Source of the DNA: Candidatus Eiseniibacteriota bacterium
GTDB taxonomy: Bacteria; Joyebacterota; Joyebacteria; Joyebacterales; Joyebacteraceae
Direction: 5' to 3'
DNA length: 5,756 nucleotides
Assembly (NCBI GenBank): GCA_030638405.1
Contig: DAOWER010000218.1
Span: 1-5,756, forward strand
Positions within the stretch are counted from its first letter, which is position 1. The number at the start of each line of letters is the position of its first letter. Position numbers and translations under genes: made by a program. Below the pieces are notes generated by a model that was not told the DNA's origin, made no database searches, and saw nothing but the letters and a program-made list of their open reading frames with translations. This document shows, piece by piece, positions 1 to 5,268 of this stretch.

Positions 1-114
1 CCGATTCAGACTCTTGCGCTGGACACGTGGTGCTGGGGCACGCCTGACTGCCCGGCCTGCGGGAGCCCGGTCGAGGAGTCGAGCTGGGGCACCGTCAAGG
101 CGCTCTACAGGTAA
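1..114 (+). CDS. C-terminal end of a secreted array protein (partial, 5' end outside window)
   Basis: The window opens inside an open frame that reads 37 residues to a TAA stop. This tail aligns without gaps to the last 37 residues of the protein at 596-1603. Both contain a C-P-x-C pair, then S-P-V-E-[ED], then S-W-G-T-[VI]-K and a final Y-R. The DNA is also close: stretches such as gagcccggtcgagga are identical in both genes, which points to duplication and not convergence. By analogy the missing part should carry a signal peptide and carbohydrate-binding-like modules, but that is inference. It is the first visible member of a three-gene tandem array, and two strong hairpins follow its stop. 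Function unknown; probably an exported surface or glycan-binding protein. Confidence 0.8.
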   Translation, partial: PIQTLALDTWCWGTPDCPACGSPVEESSWGTVKALYR

Positions 115-123
115 TCGGTACCG

Positions 124-155
124 GACCGCGCCACCGGCCACACAGGCCGGCGGTC
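124..155 (+). terminator. Hairpin 10 nt after the first stop codon
   Basis: An inner stem CCGGCC (134-139) / GGCCGG (145-150) with loop ACACA is closed by an outer stem GACCG (124-128) / CGGTC (151-155). Five unpaired bases lie on the left side only. There is no U-tract behind it, so it may act with the next hairpin, or stabilise the mRNA 3' end, and need not be a classical intrinsic terminator. Confidence 0.4.
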
Positions 156-169
156 ATACAGAGCAGCGA

Positions 170-205
170 ACAGGGAGCGGCCTCCGAATGGGGGCCGTTC
201 CTTGT
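170..205 (+). terminator. Long hairpin, probable transcription terminator of the first array gene
   Basis: CGGCCTCC (178-185) pairs with GGGGGCCG (190-197) around a GAAT loop. The stem extends outward through ACAGGGAG (170-177) with TTCCTTGT (198-205), giving about 16 pairs including a few G-U pairs. The 3' arm is only moderately U-rich (TTCCTT). Its position between the first stop and the next promoter fits a terminator. Confidence 0.55.
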
Positions 206-272
206 GCACGGCCCCCGGGTGCGCCTCGTGCACGGCCCCCGGGTGCGCCTCGTGTACGGTCCGCGGGTGTGG
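204..272. repeat. 24-bp tandem repeat, about 2.9 copies
   Basis: Two identical 24-bp units lie head to tail at 204-227 and 228-251. Each begins GTGCACGG, has a CCCGGG palindrome in the middle and ends GTGCGCCTC. A third, diverged and shortened copy occupies 252-272 (GTGTACGG, then CGCGGGTG). The first copy starts inside the 3' arm of the preceding hairpin, and the array ends about 57 bp upstream of the -35 box of the next gene. It could be a regulatory-protein site array or a slippage-derived minisatellite; the sequence does not distinguish them. Confidence 0.8.
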
Positions 273-328
273 GACGGCCTCACCGTCCTGCCCGCATCAG
301 AAGTGTGTGCGGGGATGTGCTCCACGCA

Positions 329-357
329 TTGACATCCGCACGGGATTGTGCTATAGT
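329..357 (+). promoter_or_regulatory. Near-consensus sigma-70 promoter with extended -10
   Basis: The -35 box TTGACA (329-334) is a perfect match. It is followed by a 17-bp spacer and a -10 box TATAGT (352-357; 5 of 6 match). A TG at 349-350, one base before the -10, gives an extended -10. Transcription would start near 364 and read into the gene at 596 after a leader of about 230 nt. It is among the most AT-rich short stretches in this GC-rich region. Confidence 0.75.
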
Positions 358-363
358 GTGCTC

Positions 364-584
364 TGGCGGAGCACATCCGGCAGCGTCGGCTGAGTGTATG
401 CGGCACCGGAGGGCCTCGGGATTACTGCCGGTATGGAGTGCGTGCGGCGTCGAGCGAATGGGACATCCTGGAAGAGAGCACTACCTGGAGTCTGGATGTA
501 ACGGTGGCTGCCCGTCTGGAGGGCGGCCCGGGTCTCTCAACGCGGTTCCCCGCGAGTGCCATGGGCCAGCGCAGGGAATCTGAG
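364..584 (+). other. Long untranslated leader of the second array gene, no recognised RNA family
   Basis: This is the stretch between the predicted transcription start and the Shine-Dalgarno region of the gene at 596. No protein-like coding region is visible: the frames that stay open here have Arg/Pro/Gly/Ser-rich compositions typical of non-coding high-GC DNA. One longer-range inverted repeat is present, CCGGCAG (377-383) with CTGCCGG (425-431). I recognise no known riboswitch or leader motif. It may be structured or regulatory, but only its length and the repeat support that. Confidence 0.35.
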
Positions 585-595
585 AGGAGAGGAAG

Positions 596-1603
596 ATGAG
601 ACTCATTGCAGCGATTGTGATCGCGCTTGTGGTTCCGGCCTACGCGCTTGCCGGCCCCAGCATCGTCGGCAGCATGCAGGGATGGGATCCGGCGGACCCG
701 GCCTACGATCTGGCAATCAGCGCTAGCGACGTCTACGAGCTGACAAAGCCGCTTGTCGCGGGGTTCTACGAGTACAAGGCGGTCGACGGTGACGCCTGGG
801 GCCTCGACTTCCCCGTCGCGAACCAGACCTTCACGCTGGCAGCCGACGACGACGTCACGTGGTTCGTCAATCTCGGCGCCAACGTTGGCGTCAAGGAGGG
901 CGACGAGTACGTCTTCCACAGCATGAATCCCCCGATCGTGGCCGGCGACATGCAGAGCGAGCTCGGCGGCGTCGACTGGGACCCGTACGACACGGTCAAC
1001 TCCGTGATGCAGAATGGTGCCGTGGACGGCGTCTGGGAGTTCACCGCCATCATCGAGCCGGCCGGCGACTACCAGGGCAAGGTCGTCCTCAACAACAACT
1101 GGGACCAGAGCACCGGCGACAACGTGTCGTTCTACTCTGATGGCATGAACCCTGTGACCTTCACCTACGACATGTCGAACAACACGACGACCGTCTCGTC
1201 GCAGGTCGTGACGCAGCAGGACGTGCTTGTCACGTTCACGGTGTGCCTGCCCGACACTGTAGAGAGCTTCTTCGATGTCTGCGTCACGGGCAGCCACCCG
1301 TCGCTCACGAGCTGGGGATTCGGGATCCTGATGGGCCAACCCTGCCCGGAGATCCAGGCGAAGCTCTGGGCGGTCGACGTGATGTTCCCGGCCGGCAGCG
1401 ACCCCTACGTCGAGTACAAGTACAAGAAGGACGACTGCCAGACGTGGGAGAACACCTGGAACCACACCTTCAGCATCGACGATTCGTCGCCGACGCAGAT
1501 TCTCCTGCCGGACGTCTGGGAGTATCTCGCGACCGAGTGCCCGGACTGCTCGAGCCCGGTCGAGGACGCGAGCTGGGGCACCATCAAGTCGATATACAGG
1601 TAG
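596..1603 (+). CDS. Secreted protein with tandem X25-like and CBM20-like carbohydrate-binding modules and a W-G-x-I-K tail
   Basis: This 335-aa protein starts at an ATG with a purine-rich Shine-Dalgarno (AGGAGAGG, 585-592). Residues 1-19 are a Sec-type signal peptide with likely cleavage after A-L-A. Residues 22-93 and 114-200 are two beta-sandwich modules resembling the X25 domain of pullulanases: [I/V]-[V/A]-G-x-[M/L]-Q-x, W-D-P, [V]-[Y/W]-E-[L/F], A-G-x-Y, and a W-D after N-N-N in the second. They are joined by a linker, V-K-E-G-D-E-Y-V-F-H-S, nearly identical in the next gene. Residues 209-307 look like a CBM20 starch-binding module (V-T-F-T-V-C, V-T-G-S-x-P-x-L, E-Y-K-Y, W-E-N). The tail 308-335 has C-P-D-C then S-W-G-T-I-K-S-I-Y-R. 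All six cysteines lie after residue 216. No catalytic domain is seen, so the inferred role is glycan binding or surface structure outside the cytoplasm. The module families are assigned by eye; exact ligand unknown. Confidence 0.85.
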   Translation: MRLIAAIVIALVVPAYALAGPSIVGSMQGWDPADPAYDLAISASDVYELTKPLVAGFYEYKAVDGDAWGLDFPVANQTFTLAADDDVTWFVNLGANVGVKEGDEYVFHSMNPPIVAGDMQSELGGVDWDPYDTVNSVMQNGAVDGVWEFTAIIEPAGDYQGKVVLNNNWDQSTGDNVSFYSDGMNPVTFTYDMSNNTTTVSSQVVTQQDVLVTFTVCLPDTVESFFDVCVTGSHPSLTSWGFGILMGQPCPEIQAKLWAVDVMFPAGSDPYVEYKYKKDDCQTWENTWNHTFSIDDSSPTQILLPDVWEYLATECPDCSSPVEDASWGTIKSIYR

Positions 1604-1642
1604 CCGGGGCTTGATCATCCGAGACTGATTCATTCCGCGCGA

Positions 1643-1668
1643 GGCCCCGGCGACACGTCGTCGGGGCC
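1643..1668 (+). terminator. Stable hairpin after the second array gene
   Basis: GGCCCCGGCGA (1643-1653) pairs with TCGTCGGGGCC (1658-1668), 11 pairs with one G-U, around a CACG loop. It lies 40 nt after the stop codon. No U-tract follows (CCGTGCGC), so it may only attenuate transcription, or protect the mRNA end and allow readthrough into the gene at 1767. I see no convincing separate promoter for that gene. Confidence 0.5.
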
Positions 1669-1737
1669 CCGTGCGCAGAACGGAGCGTGACAGAGGGGCC
1701 GAGGCGGCCCCAGCCGACTGGACGGACAGGACGAACA

Positions 1738-1761
1738 CTCCCCCCTGAGGGGAGAAGGAGG
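1738..1761 (+). promoter_or_regulatory. Shine-Dalgarno of the third array gene, abutting a small hairpin
   Basis: AAGGAGG (1755-1761) is a full-strength Shine-Dalgarno, 5 nt before the ATG at 1767, and fixes that start. Immediately before it, CTCCCC (1738-1743) pairs with GGGGAG (1749-1754) around CCTGA. The hairpin ends exactly where the Shine-Dalgarno begins. It leaves the site open as drawn, but the C-rich arm could instead pair with the AGGAGG itself. Confidence 0.7.
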
Positions 1762-1766
1762 TCAGT

Positions 1767-3473
1767 ATGAAGCTCATTGTGGCGACCGTGGTGGTTGCCC
1801 TTCTGCTGGTTCCGGGGGCCGCGCTGGCGGGTCCGAGCATCGTGGGCAACTTCCAGGGCTGGGACCCCGCGGACCCGGCATCCGAGCTCGGACCCGCCAA
1901 CGCCAACGGGGTCTACGAGCTGACGATCTCGGCGGGCAACTCACTGCATATCTACAAGGCCGTCGACGGTGATGCGTGGGGCCAGGACTTCCCGAGCAGC
2001 AACCAGGAGTTCACGCCCGGAACGCCTCAGGACGTGACGTTCCACGTCAACCTCGGCGCGGTTCCCGGCGTCAAGGAGGGAGACGAGTACGTCTTCCACA
2101 GCCTGAATCCTCCGATCGTCTGCGGAACGCTGCAGAGCGCGCTCGGCGGCAGCGACTGGGACCAGACTGACACGAGCACGACCGTGATGTCCGACGGCGA
2201 CGGCGACGACGTCTGGGTGTTCAGCTCCGTCATCCCCACGGGCAGCTACGAGTTCAAGATCGTCCTCAACAACAACTGGGACCAGAACACATCGCCGAGC
2301 AACATCCCGTTCGGCTCGGACGGCGTGAACCCGGTGACGTTCAAGTACTACATGGCGACCAACACGACCGAGGTCATCACGGCCGCAGCGCCGACCGTGA
2401 TCAGCGCGCCAATCGACTTCGACGGCACCGAGGCCGACCTCCTGGCGGTGCAGTTCTCGAAGGACGTCGAACAGATTTCCGCCGAGACCGAGGCCAACTA
2501 CGCCATCACGGGCGGTCCGAGCGGGCCCTACACGGTCACGACGGCTACCCTCGACGGGGCCGACGCGAGTCTGGTACACCTCGACCTCGCCACGCCTCTC
2601 TCCGAAGGCTACGACTACACCGTGACGGTGACCGGCGTCACCGACCTGGACGGAATCCCGATCGACCCGGCCGCGAACACGGCCTGCTTCTACCTCCACA
2701 GGGTCAACTTCGAGATCAACATGCATCTCTACATTGCGGCGAACGGCGTGCCGACGTCGGTTCACATCCAGGGCGACACGCACCCGCTCACGTGGGACCA
2801 GTGCGGTGGGGCGGAGCTCCTCGACGGCGACGCGGACTCCACGTACGTCGTGACCGAGTACTTCACGATGCACTACACATGCGGCGCGAGCGCCGAGTCG
2901 ACGCAGGTCAAGTACAAGTACATCGTCAACTGCACGGTCTGGGAAGGCGATTTCGACTTCGGTCACTACGTGACGCTGGACCCGAACGCCGCCAGCCAGA
3001 CCGCGAATGTCTGGTGGGAGGACATCGCTCCGGGCGACCACATCACGTGCGACGTGGGTGTGCTCTTCCAGGTCCACGACTCGCCGGTCTGCGCCAGCGG
3101 GCTCTTCGTCCGCGGAACGGAGGCGCCGCTCGACTGGACGACCGGTGTCGCGCTTCTCGACGACGGCACGGGTGGTGACGTCACGCCTGGCGACGGCGTC
3201 TTCAGCGCCGAGGTCGTGTTCCCGATCGGCACGTACAGGTTCCTCCAGTACAAGTACTTCTGCGCCGAATCAGACACCTCCGGAGCGTACGAGTGCGAGA
3301 CGCTTCCCGACAGGACCCTGACGCTCGACGATGTCAACGGCTGCGTGACCGTCCGCGAGGGCCCGATGGTAATAGAGGACCTCTGGAACTGGTGCGAGCC
3401 CGTGACGGGCATCGGCCAGAACATCGAGCAGAAGACCTGGGGCGAGATCAAGAGCATCTACAGGGTCAGGTAG
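1767..3473 (+). CDS. Large secreted multi-module carbohydrate-binding-like protein with SbsA-type Ig domain and W-G-x-I-K tail
   Basis: This 568-aa paralogue of the gene at 596 has a signal peptide at residues 1-21 (cleavage after A-L-A). Residues 24-95 and 117-204 are X25-like modules with the linker V-K-E-G-D-E-Y-V-F-H-S between them, strongly similar to the neighbour. Residues 209-308 are an extra Ig-like domain of the SbsA/Big_5 kind (P-T-V-I-S-A, then L-L-A-V-Q-F-S-K, N-Y-A-I, L-S-E-G-Y-D-Y-T-V-T-V-T-G-V-T-D). Residues 313-417 and 426-530 are two related CBM20-like modules (V-x-I-Q-G-D or V-R-G-T-E, [V/Q]-K/Y-K-Y). The tail ends T-W-G-E-I-K-S-I-Y-R plus two extra residues, V-R. Eleven cysteines are present, ten after residue 306. 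There is no C-P-x-C pair in this tail and no catalytic domain. Probably an extracellular glycan-binding or surface-layer protein; ligand unknown. Possibly cotranscribed with the gene before it. Confidence 0.85.
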   Translation: MKLIVATVVVALLLVPGAALAGPSIVGNFQGWDPADPASELGPANANGVYELTISAGNSLHIYKAVDGDAWGQDFPSSNQEFTPGTPQDVTFHVNLGAVPGVKEGDEYVFHSLNPPIVCGTLQSALGGSDWDQTDTSTTVMSDGDGDDVWVFSSVIPTGSYEFKIVLNNNWDQNTSPSNIPFGSDGVNPVTFKYYMATNTTEVITAAAPTVISAPIDFDGTEADLLAVQFSKDVEQISAETEANYAITGGPSGPYTVTTATLDGADASLVHLDLATPLSEGYDYTVTVTGVTDLDGIPIDPAANTACFYLHRVNFEINMHLYIAANGVPTSVHIQGDTHPLTWDQCGGAELLDGDADSTYVVTEYFTMHYTCGASAESTQVKYKYIVNCTVWEGDFDFGHYVTLDPNAASQTANVWWEDIAPGDHITCDVGVLFQVHDSPVCASGLFVRGTEAPLDWTTGVALLDDGTGGDVTPGDGVFSAEVVFPIGTYRFLQYKYFCAESDTSGAYECETLPDRTLTLDDVNGCVTVREGPMVIEDLWNWCEPVTGIGQNIEQKTWGEIKSIYRVR

Positions 3474-3536
3474 GAGTGGTGCTCCCGGCACGGCGGGCCG
3501 CGGCGGCCGGCCGGCGGCGTGAGACACCAGCACGAC

Positions 3537-3577
3537 GAGAGGCCGGCGGGGGTGCAACCCCGTCCGGCCTCCTCTTG
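3537..3577 (+). terminator. Hairpin terminator at the end of the array
   Basis: GGCCGG (3541-3546) pairs with CCGGCC (3564-3569), and inside it GGGG pairs with CCCC (3558-3561) around a short loop. A GAG/CTC extension lies outside. It is followed by a pyrimidine-rich TCCTCTTGTCC. It lies about 65 nt after the stop codon and just before the next promoter, closing the secreted-protein array. Confidence 0.6.
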
Positions 3578-3617
3578 TCCTAAGAGGGAGAGGGGGCGAC
3601 CATCCCGGAAGTGGCCA

Positions 3618-3646
3618 TTGACAGCCCGGCGCCCGTGTCATAGCTT
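3618..3646 (+). promoter_or_regulatory. Sigma-70-type promoter of the sigma/anti-sigma operon
   Basis: A perfect -35 TTGACA (3618-3623), a 17-bp spacer, then TAGCTT (3641-3646), which keeps the key T-A-x-x-x-T of the -10. Transcription would start near 3653 and leave a leader of about 78 nt. The CATTGACA context is identical to that of the promoter at 329. It looks like a housekeeping promoter and not the GAAC-type -35 common for ECF self-regulation, so autoregulation is not evident here. Confidence 0.5.
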
Positions 3647-3730
3647 TGGCGGGTGCTTCGCGGGCCTTGAGAACCCCGAAAACCGTGCTGTGGGGCCGTA
3701 TTAAGGGACTAAACCAAGTGGTGGGCGACC

Positions 3731-4309
3731 GTGTCGGATAATGTGAGCGGGAGAAGCGGGCAGACCCGGGAGGACACGGTCCAGCTCGTAGAGCGTCTGA
3801 AGGCCGGGGATGAACAGGCCTTCGAGGAGCTCGTCGGGACCTATCAGGAGAGGCTCTACCGGGTCGCCTGGCGCATACTGCGCGACGATGAGAGCGCTGA
3901 GGACGCCGCGCAGGAAGCCTTCATCAAGGTCCACCGGCACATTGCCCGCTTCGAAGGGCGCTCGAGCCTGTACACCTGGATGTACAGGATCACGGTCAAC
4001 ATCGCGCTCAACAAGCTCAAGCGGGACAGATTCAGGCAGATGATCCCGCTGGGGGACATGATCCGGCCCGACAAGAGCCCCCGGTCCGATCCATCAAGAG
4101 CCGCAATGGGTTCGGAGATCATTGACAGAGTGAAGGAGGCGGTGGAGACACTACCGGACAAGCAGCGGGCCGTCTTCACCCTGAAGTTCTACGAAGGACT
4201 TAGTCACAAGGAGATCGCGGGAGTCGTCGGCTGCTCCGAGGGAACATCGAAGGCCAACTACTTCCACGCGATCAGGAAGCTGCGGAAACTGCTGGGAGAT
4301 CTGAGATAA
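3731..4309 (+). CDS. ECF-family RNA polymerase sigma factor (sigma-70 regions 2 and 4)
   Basis: This 192-aa protein directs RNA polymerase to a specific promoter set when released from its anti-sigma partner. Region 2 spans about residues 27-98: D-E-Q-A-F-E-E-L, Y-R-V-A-W-R-I-L, D-A-A-Q-E-A-F-I-K-V, then F-x-G-R-S-S-L-Y-T-W-M-Y-R-I, the core-binding and -10-recognising part. Region 4 spans about residues 130-190: L-P-D-K-Q-R-A-V-F, L-S-H-K-E-I-A, S-E-G-T-S-K-A-N-Y-F-H-A, the -35-binding helix-turn-helix. Region 3 is missing, as is usual for the ECF group. The start is GTG: an in-frame TAA at 3710 rules out more than a few extra codons, no ATG occurs until region 2, and GTG at 3743 is the only near alternative. 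The Shine-Dalgarno is weak. The gene stops 2 nt before the anti-sigma gene, a typical coupled pair. Confidence 0.95.
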   Translation: MSDNVSGRSGQTREDTVQLVERLKAGDEQAFEELVGTYQERLYRVAWRILRDDESAEDAAQEAFIKVHRHIARFEGRSSLYTWMYRITVNIALNKLKRDRFRQMIPLGDMIRPDKSPRSDPSRAAMGSEIIDRVKEAVETLPDKQRAVFTLKFYEGLSHKEIAGVVGCSEGTSKANYFHAIRKLRKLLGDLR

Positions 4310-4311
4310 CA

Positions 4312-4929
4312 ATGCGTTGCGATGAGGTACAGAAGAGACTCGCGGAGTTCATGGAAGAGGAGCTCGATGCCGGTGAGCGGGCGGCGGTGCGTGAGCACCT
4401 CGCGACATGTGACGCCTGTGCGTCCGAACTCGCCGCCTTTGAGCGGACCATGATGCTCCTCGAGGATGACGGCTACGTCGAGCCTGAGCCGTTCTACTGG
4501 ACCCGCTTTCAGGCGGGTCTCAGGGCCAGACTTCGCGACGGGAGCCGCCGCTTCGCCTTCGTCCCGCGCCTCGAGAATCTCGCCCCCAGACTCGCCCCCG
4601 TTGCTGCCGCTGTTCTCCTGTTCGGTATAGGGCTCGGGTTCGGCCTGCAGCCGATCCTCAACGTCGTCGGGACGTCGGATGATAGCCCCGGGACGTTCGT
4701 CGAGCGTACTACCGACGACAGGGATCCAGTCGTCTCGCCCCGAAGCAAGTCGCTCGTCGAGAGCGGCGGGCTCACTCGCGAGATGGCGCGGTACGCGGCC
4801 AACGCTCCCGACACGCTCAGACCCGAGAGCTTCGAGTCGGCCATCGATCAGCCGCAGATCATTCTTGCGACTGACGAATCCTGGCCGGCGGTCGAACGGC
4901 GCATCGGAGAGCGGAGCTTGGGGGAATAG
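4312..4929 (+). CDS. Membrane-anchored zinc-finger anti-sigma factor
   Basis: This 205-aa protein should hold the upstream sigma factor inactive at the inner membrane until a signal arrives. Its N-terminal cytoplasmic domain has the ZAS-type motif H29-x3-C33-x2-C36 and a further Cys3, a likely fourth metal ligand (known for the family; not proven here). Residues about 94-116 form one transmembrane helix rich in Ala, Leu, Gly and Phe, preceded by Arg/Lys-containing sequence. Residues 117-205 would lie outside the membrane; they are acidic, serine-rich and resemble no sensor domain I know. The start is ATG 2 nt after the sigma stop, with a GGGAG far upstream (4294-4298), so translational coupling is likely. 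Neighbour context and topology fit an ECF regulatory pair; the signal is unknown. Confidence 0.88.
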   Translation: MRCDEVQKRLAEFMEEELDAGERAAVREHLATCDACASELAAFERTMMLLEDDGYVEPEPFYWTRFQAGLRARLRDGSRRFAFVPRLENLAPRLAPVAAAVLLFGIGLGFGLQPILNVVGTSDDSPGTFVERTTDDRDPVVSPRSKSLVESGGLTREMARYAANAPDTLRPESFESAIDQPQIILATDESWPAVERRIGERSLGE

Positions 4930-5087
4930 CGGGTCTCGCGCCCTGCCGCGGAAGGTCGGGCGTGTGAAGCGGGAGGAAGAGCGCGGACGGGCGGGAGTCG
5001 GCCTGTTCGGGACAGTGGAAATCCATCCCGTGGCGGGCTGCGGCTGACGCAGGACAGATATGGGCACCATGTGGATACTTGCTGATG

Positions 5088-5123
5088 GAACGGGAGGCCG
5101 CCCGGACGGGCGGCCTCCCGTTC
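5088..5123. terminator. Perfect 16-bp inverted repeat, probable strong terminator
   Basis: GAACGGGAGGCCGCCC (5088-5103) is the exact reverse complement of GGGCGGCCTCCCGTTC (5108-5123), with loop GGAC. No U-run follows on the + strand (GTGTACC). It should end the sigma/anti-sigma transcript and, being symmetric, could act in both directions. Confidence 0.65.
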
Positions 5124-5144
5124 GTGTACCGGGCGCGCGCGCGT

Positions 5145-5167
5145 AGGCGCTCCTCGGGGCGCCTTTT
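5145..5167 (+). terminator. Small U-tailed hairpin
   Basis: AGGCGC (5145-5150) pairs with GCGCCT (5159-5164) around an 8-nt loop and is followed by TTTT (5164-5167). This is the only hairpin in the window with a classical, though short, U-tract. It may back up the stronger hairpin 40 nt upstream. Confidence 0.5.
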
Positions 5168-5268
5168 GGGCTTGCCGCCCGCACGGCGCTGTGGTACGTG
5201 TGCACGACACGCTACAGGTGGCCCGCTCCAGCCGTGGGGCGGCCCCGTGCGAAATGGAGACGACAGGG

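Larger units (their letters stand above)
4930..5268. other. Intergenic region between the anti-sigma gene and purD, hairpins only
   Basis: No protein or RNA gene is recognised in these 339 nt on either strand; frames that stay open are low-complexity shadows. It holds a weak imperfect hairpin just after the anti-sigma stop (4940-4961), a 16-bp perfect inverted repeat (5088-5123) and a U-tailed hairpin (5145-5167). A single TGTGGATAC, one base off a DnaA box, occurs at 5070. No convincing purD promoter was found. Confidence 0.6.

Noticed and set aside
433..501. Possible 22-codon upstream ORF in the leader of the second array gene
   Set aside because: It has no Shine-Dalgarno and no recognisable leader-peptide features, and an ORF this short is expected by chance.
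14..583. Plus-strand open frame across the first intergenic region
   Set aside because: It overlaps the tail of the first gene in another frame, runs through hairpins, repeats and promoter, and its product is Arg/Pro/Gly/Ala-rich.
1611..1639. Separate promoter for the third array gene starting at TTGATC
   Set aside because: No acceptable -10 box at 16-18 bp, and it would lie upstream of the terminator-like hairpin.
422..1906. Long minus-strand open frame of 494 codons opposite the second array gene
   Set aside because: It is antisense to a clear secreted protein, shows Arg/Val/Asp-rich composition typical of GC-rich shadow frames, and resembles no family.
1941..3077. Minus-strand open frame of 378 codons opposite the third array gene
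   Set aside because: Shadow of the codon usage of the real + strand gene; low-complexity Arg/Val composition and no domains.
5070..5078. DnaA-box-like TGTGGATAC
   Set aside because: A single site with one mismatch, no second box, no AT-rich region and no replication genes nearby.
5172..5200. Possible purD promoter TTGCCG-17-TACGTG
   Set aside because: Both boxes are poor matches, so it is no better than chance in this sequence.
5254..5268. Alternative upstream ATG for purD
   Set aside because: In frame, but without a Shine-Dalgarno, and it would add five residues before the conserved family N terminus.
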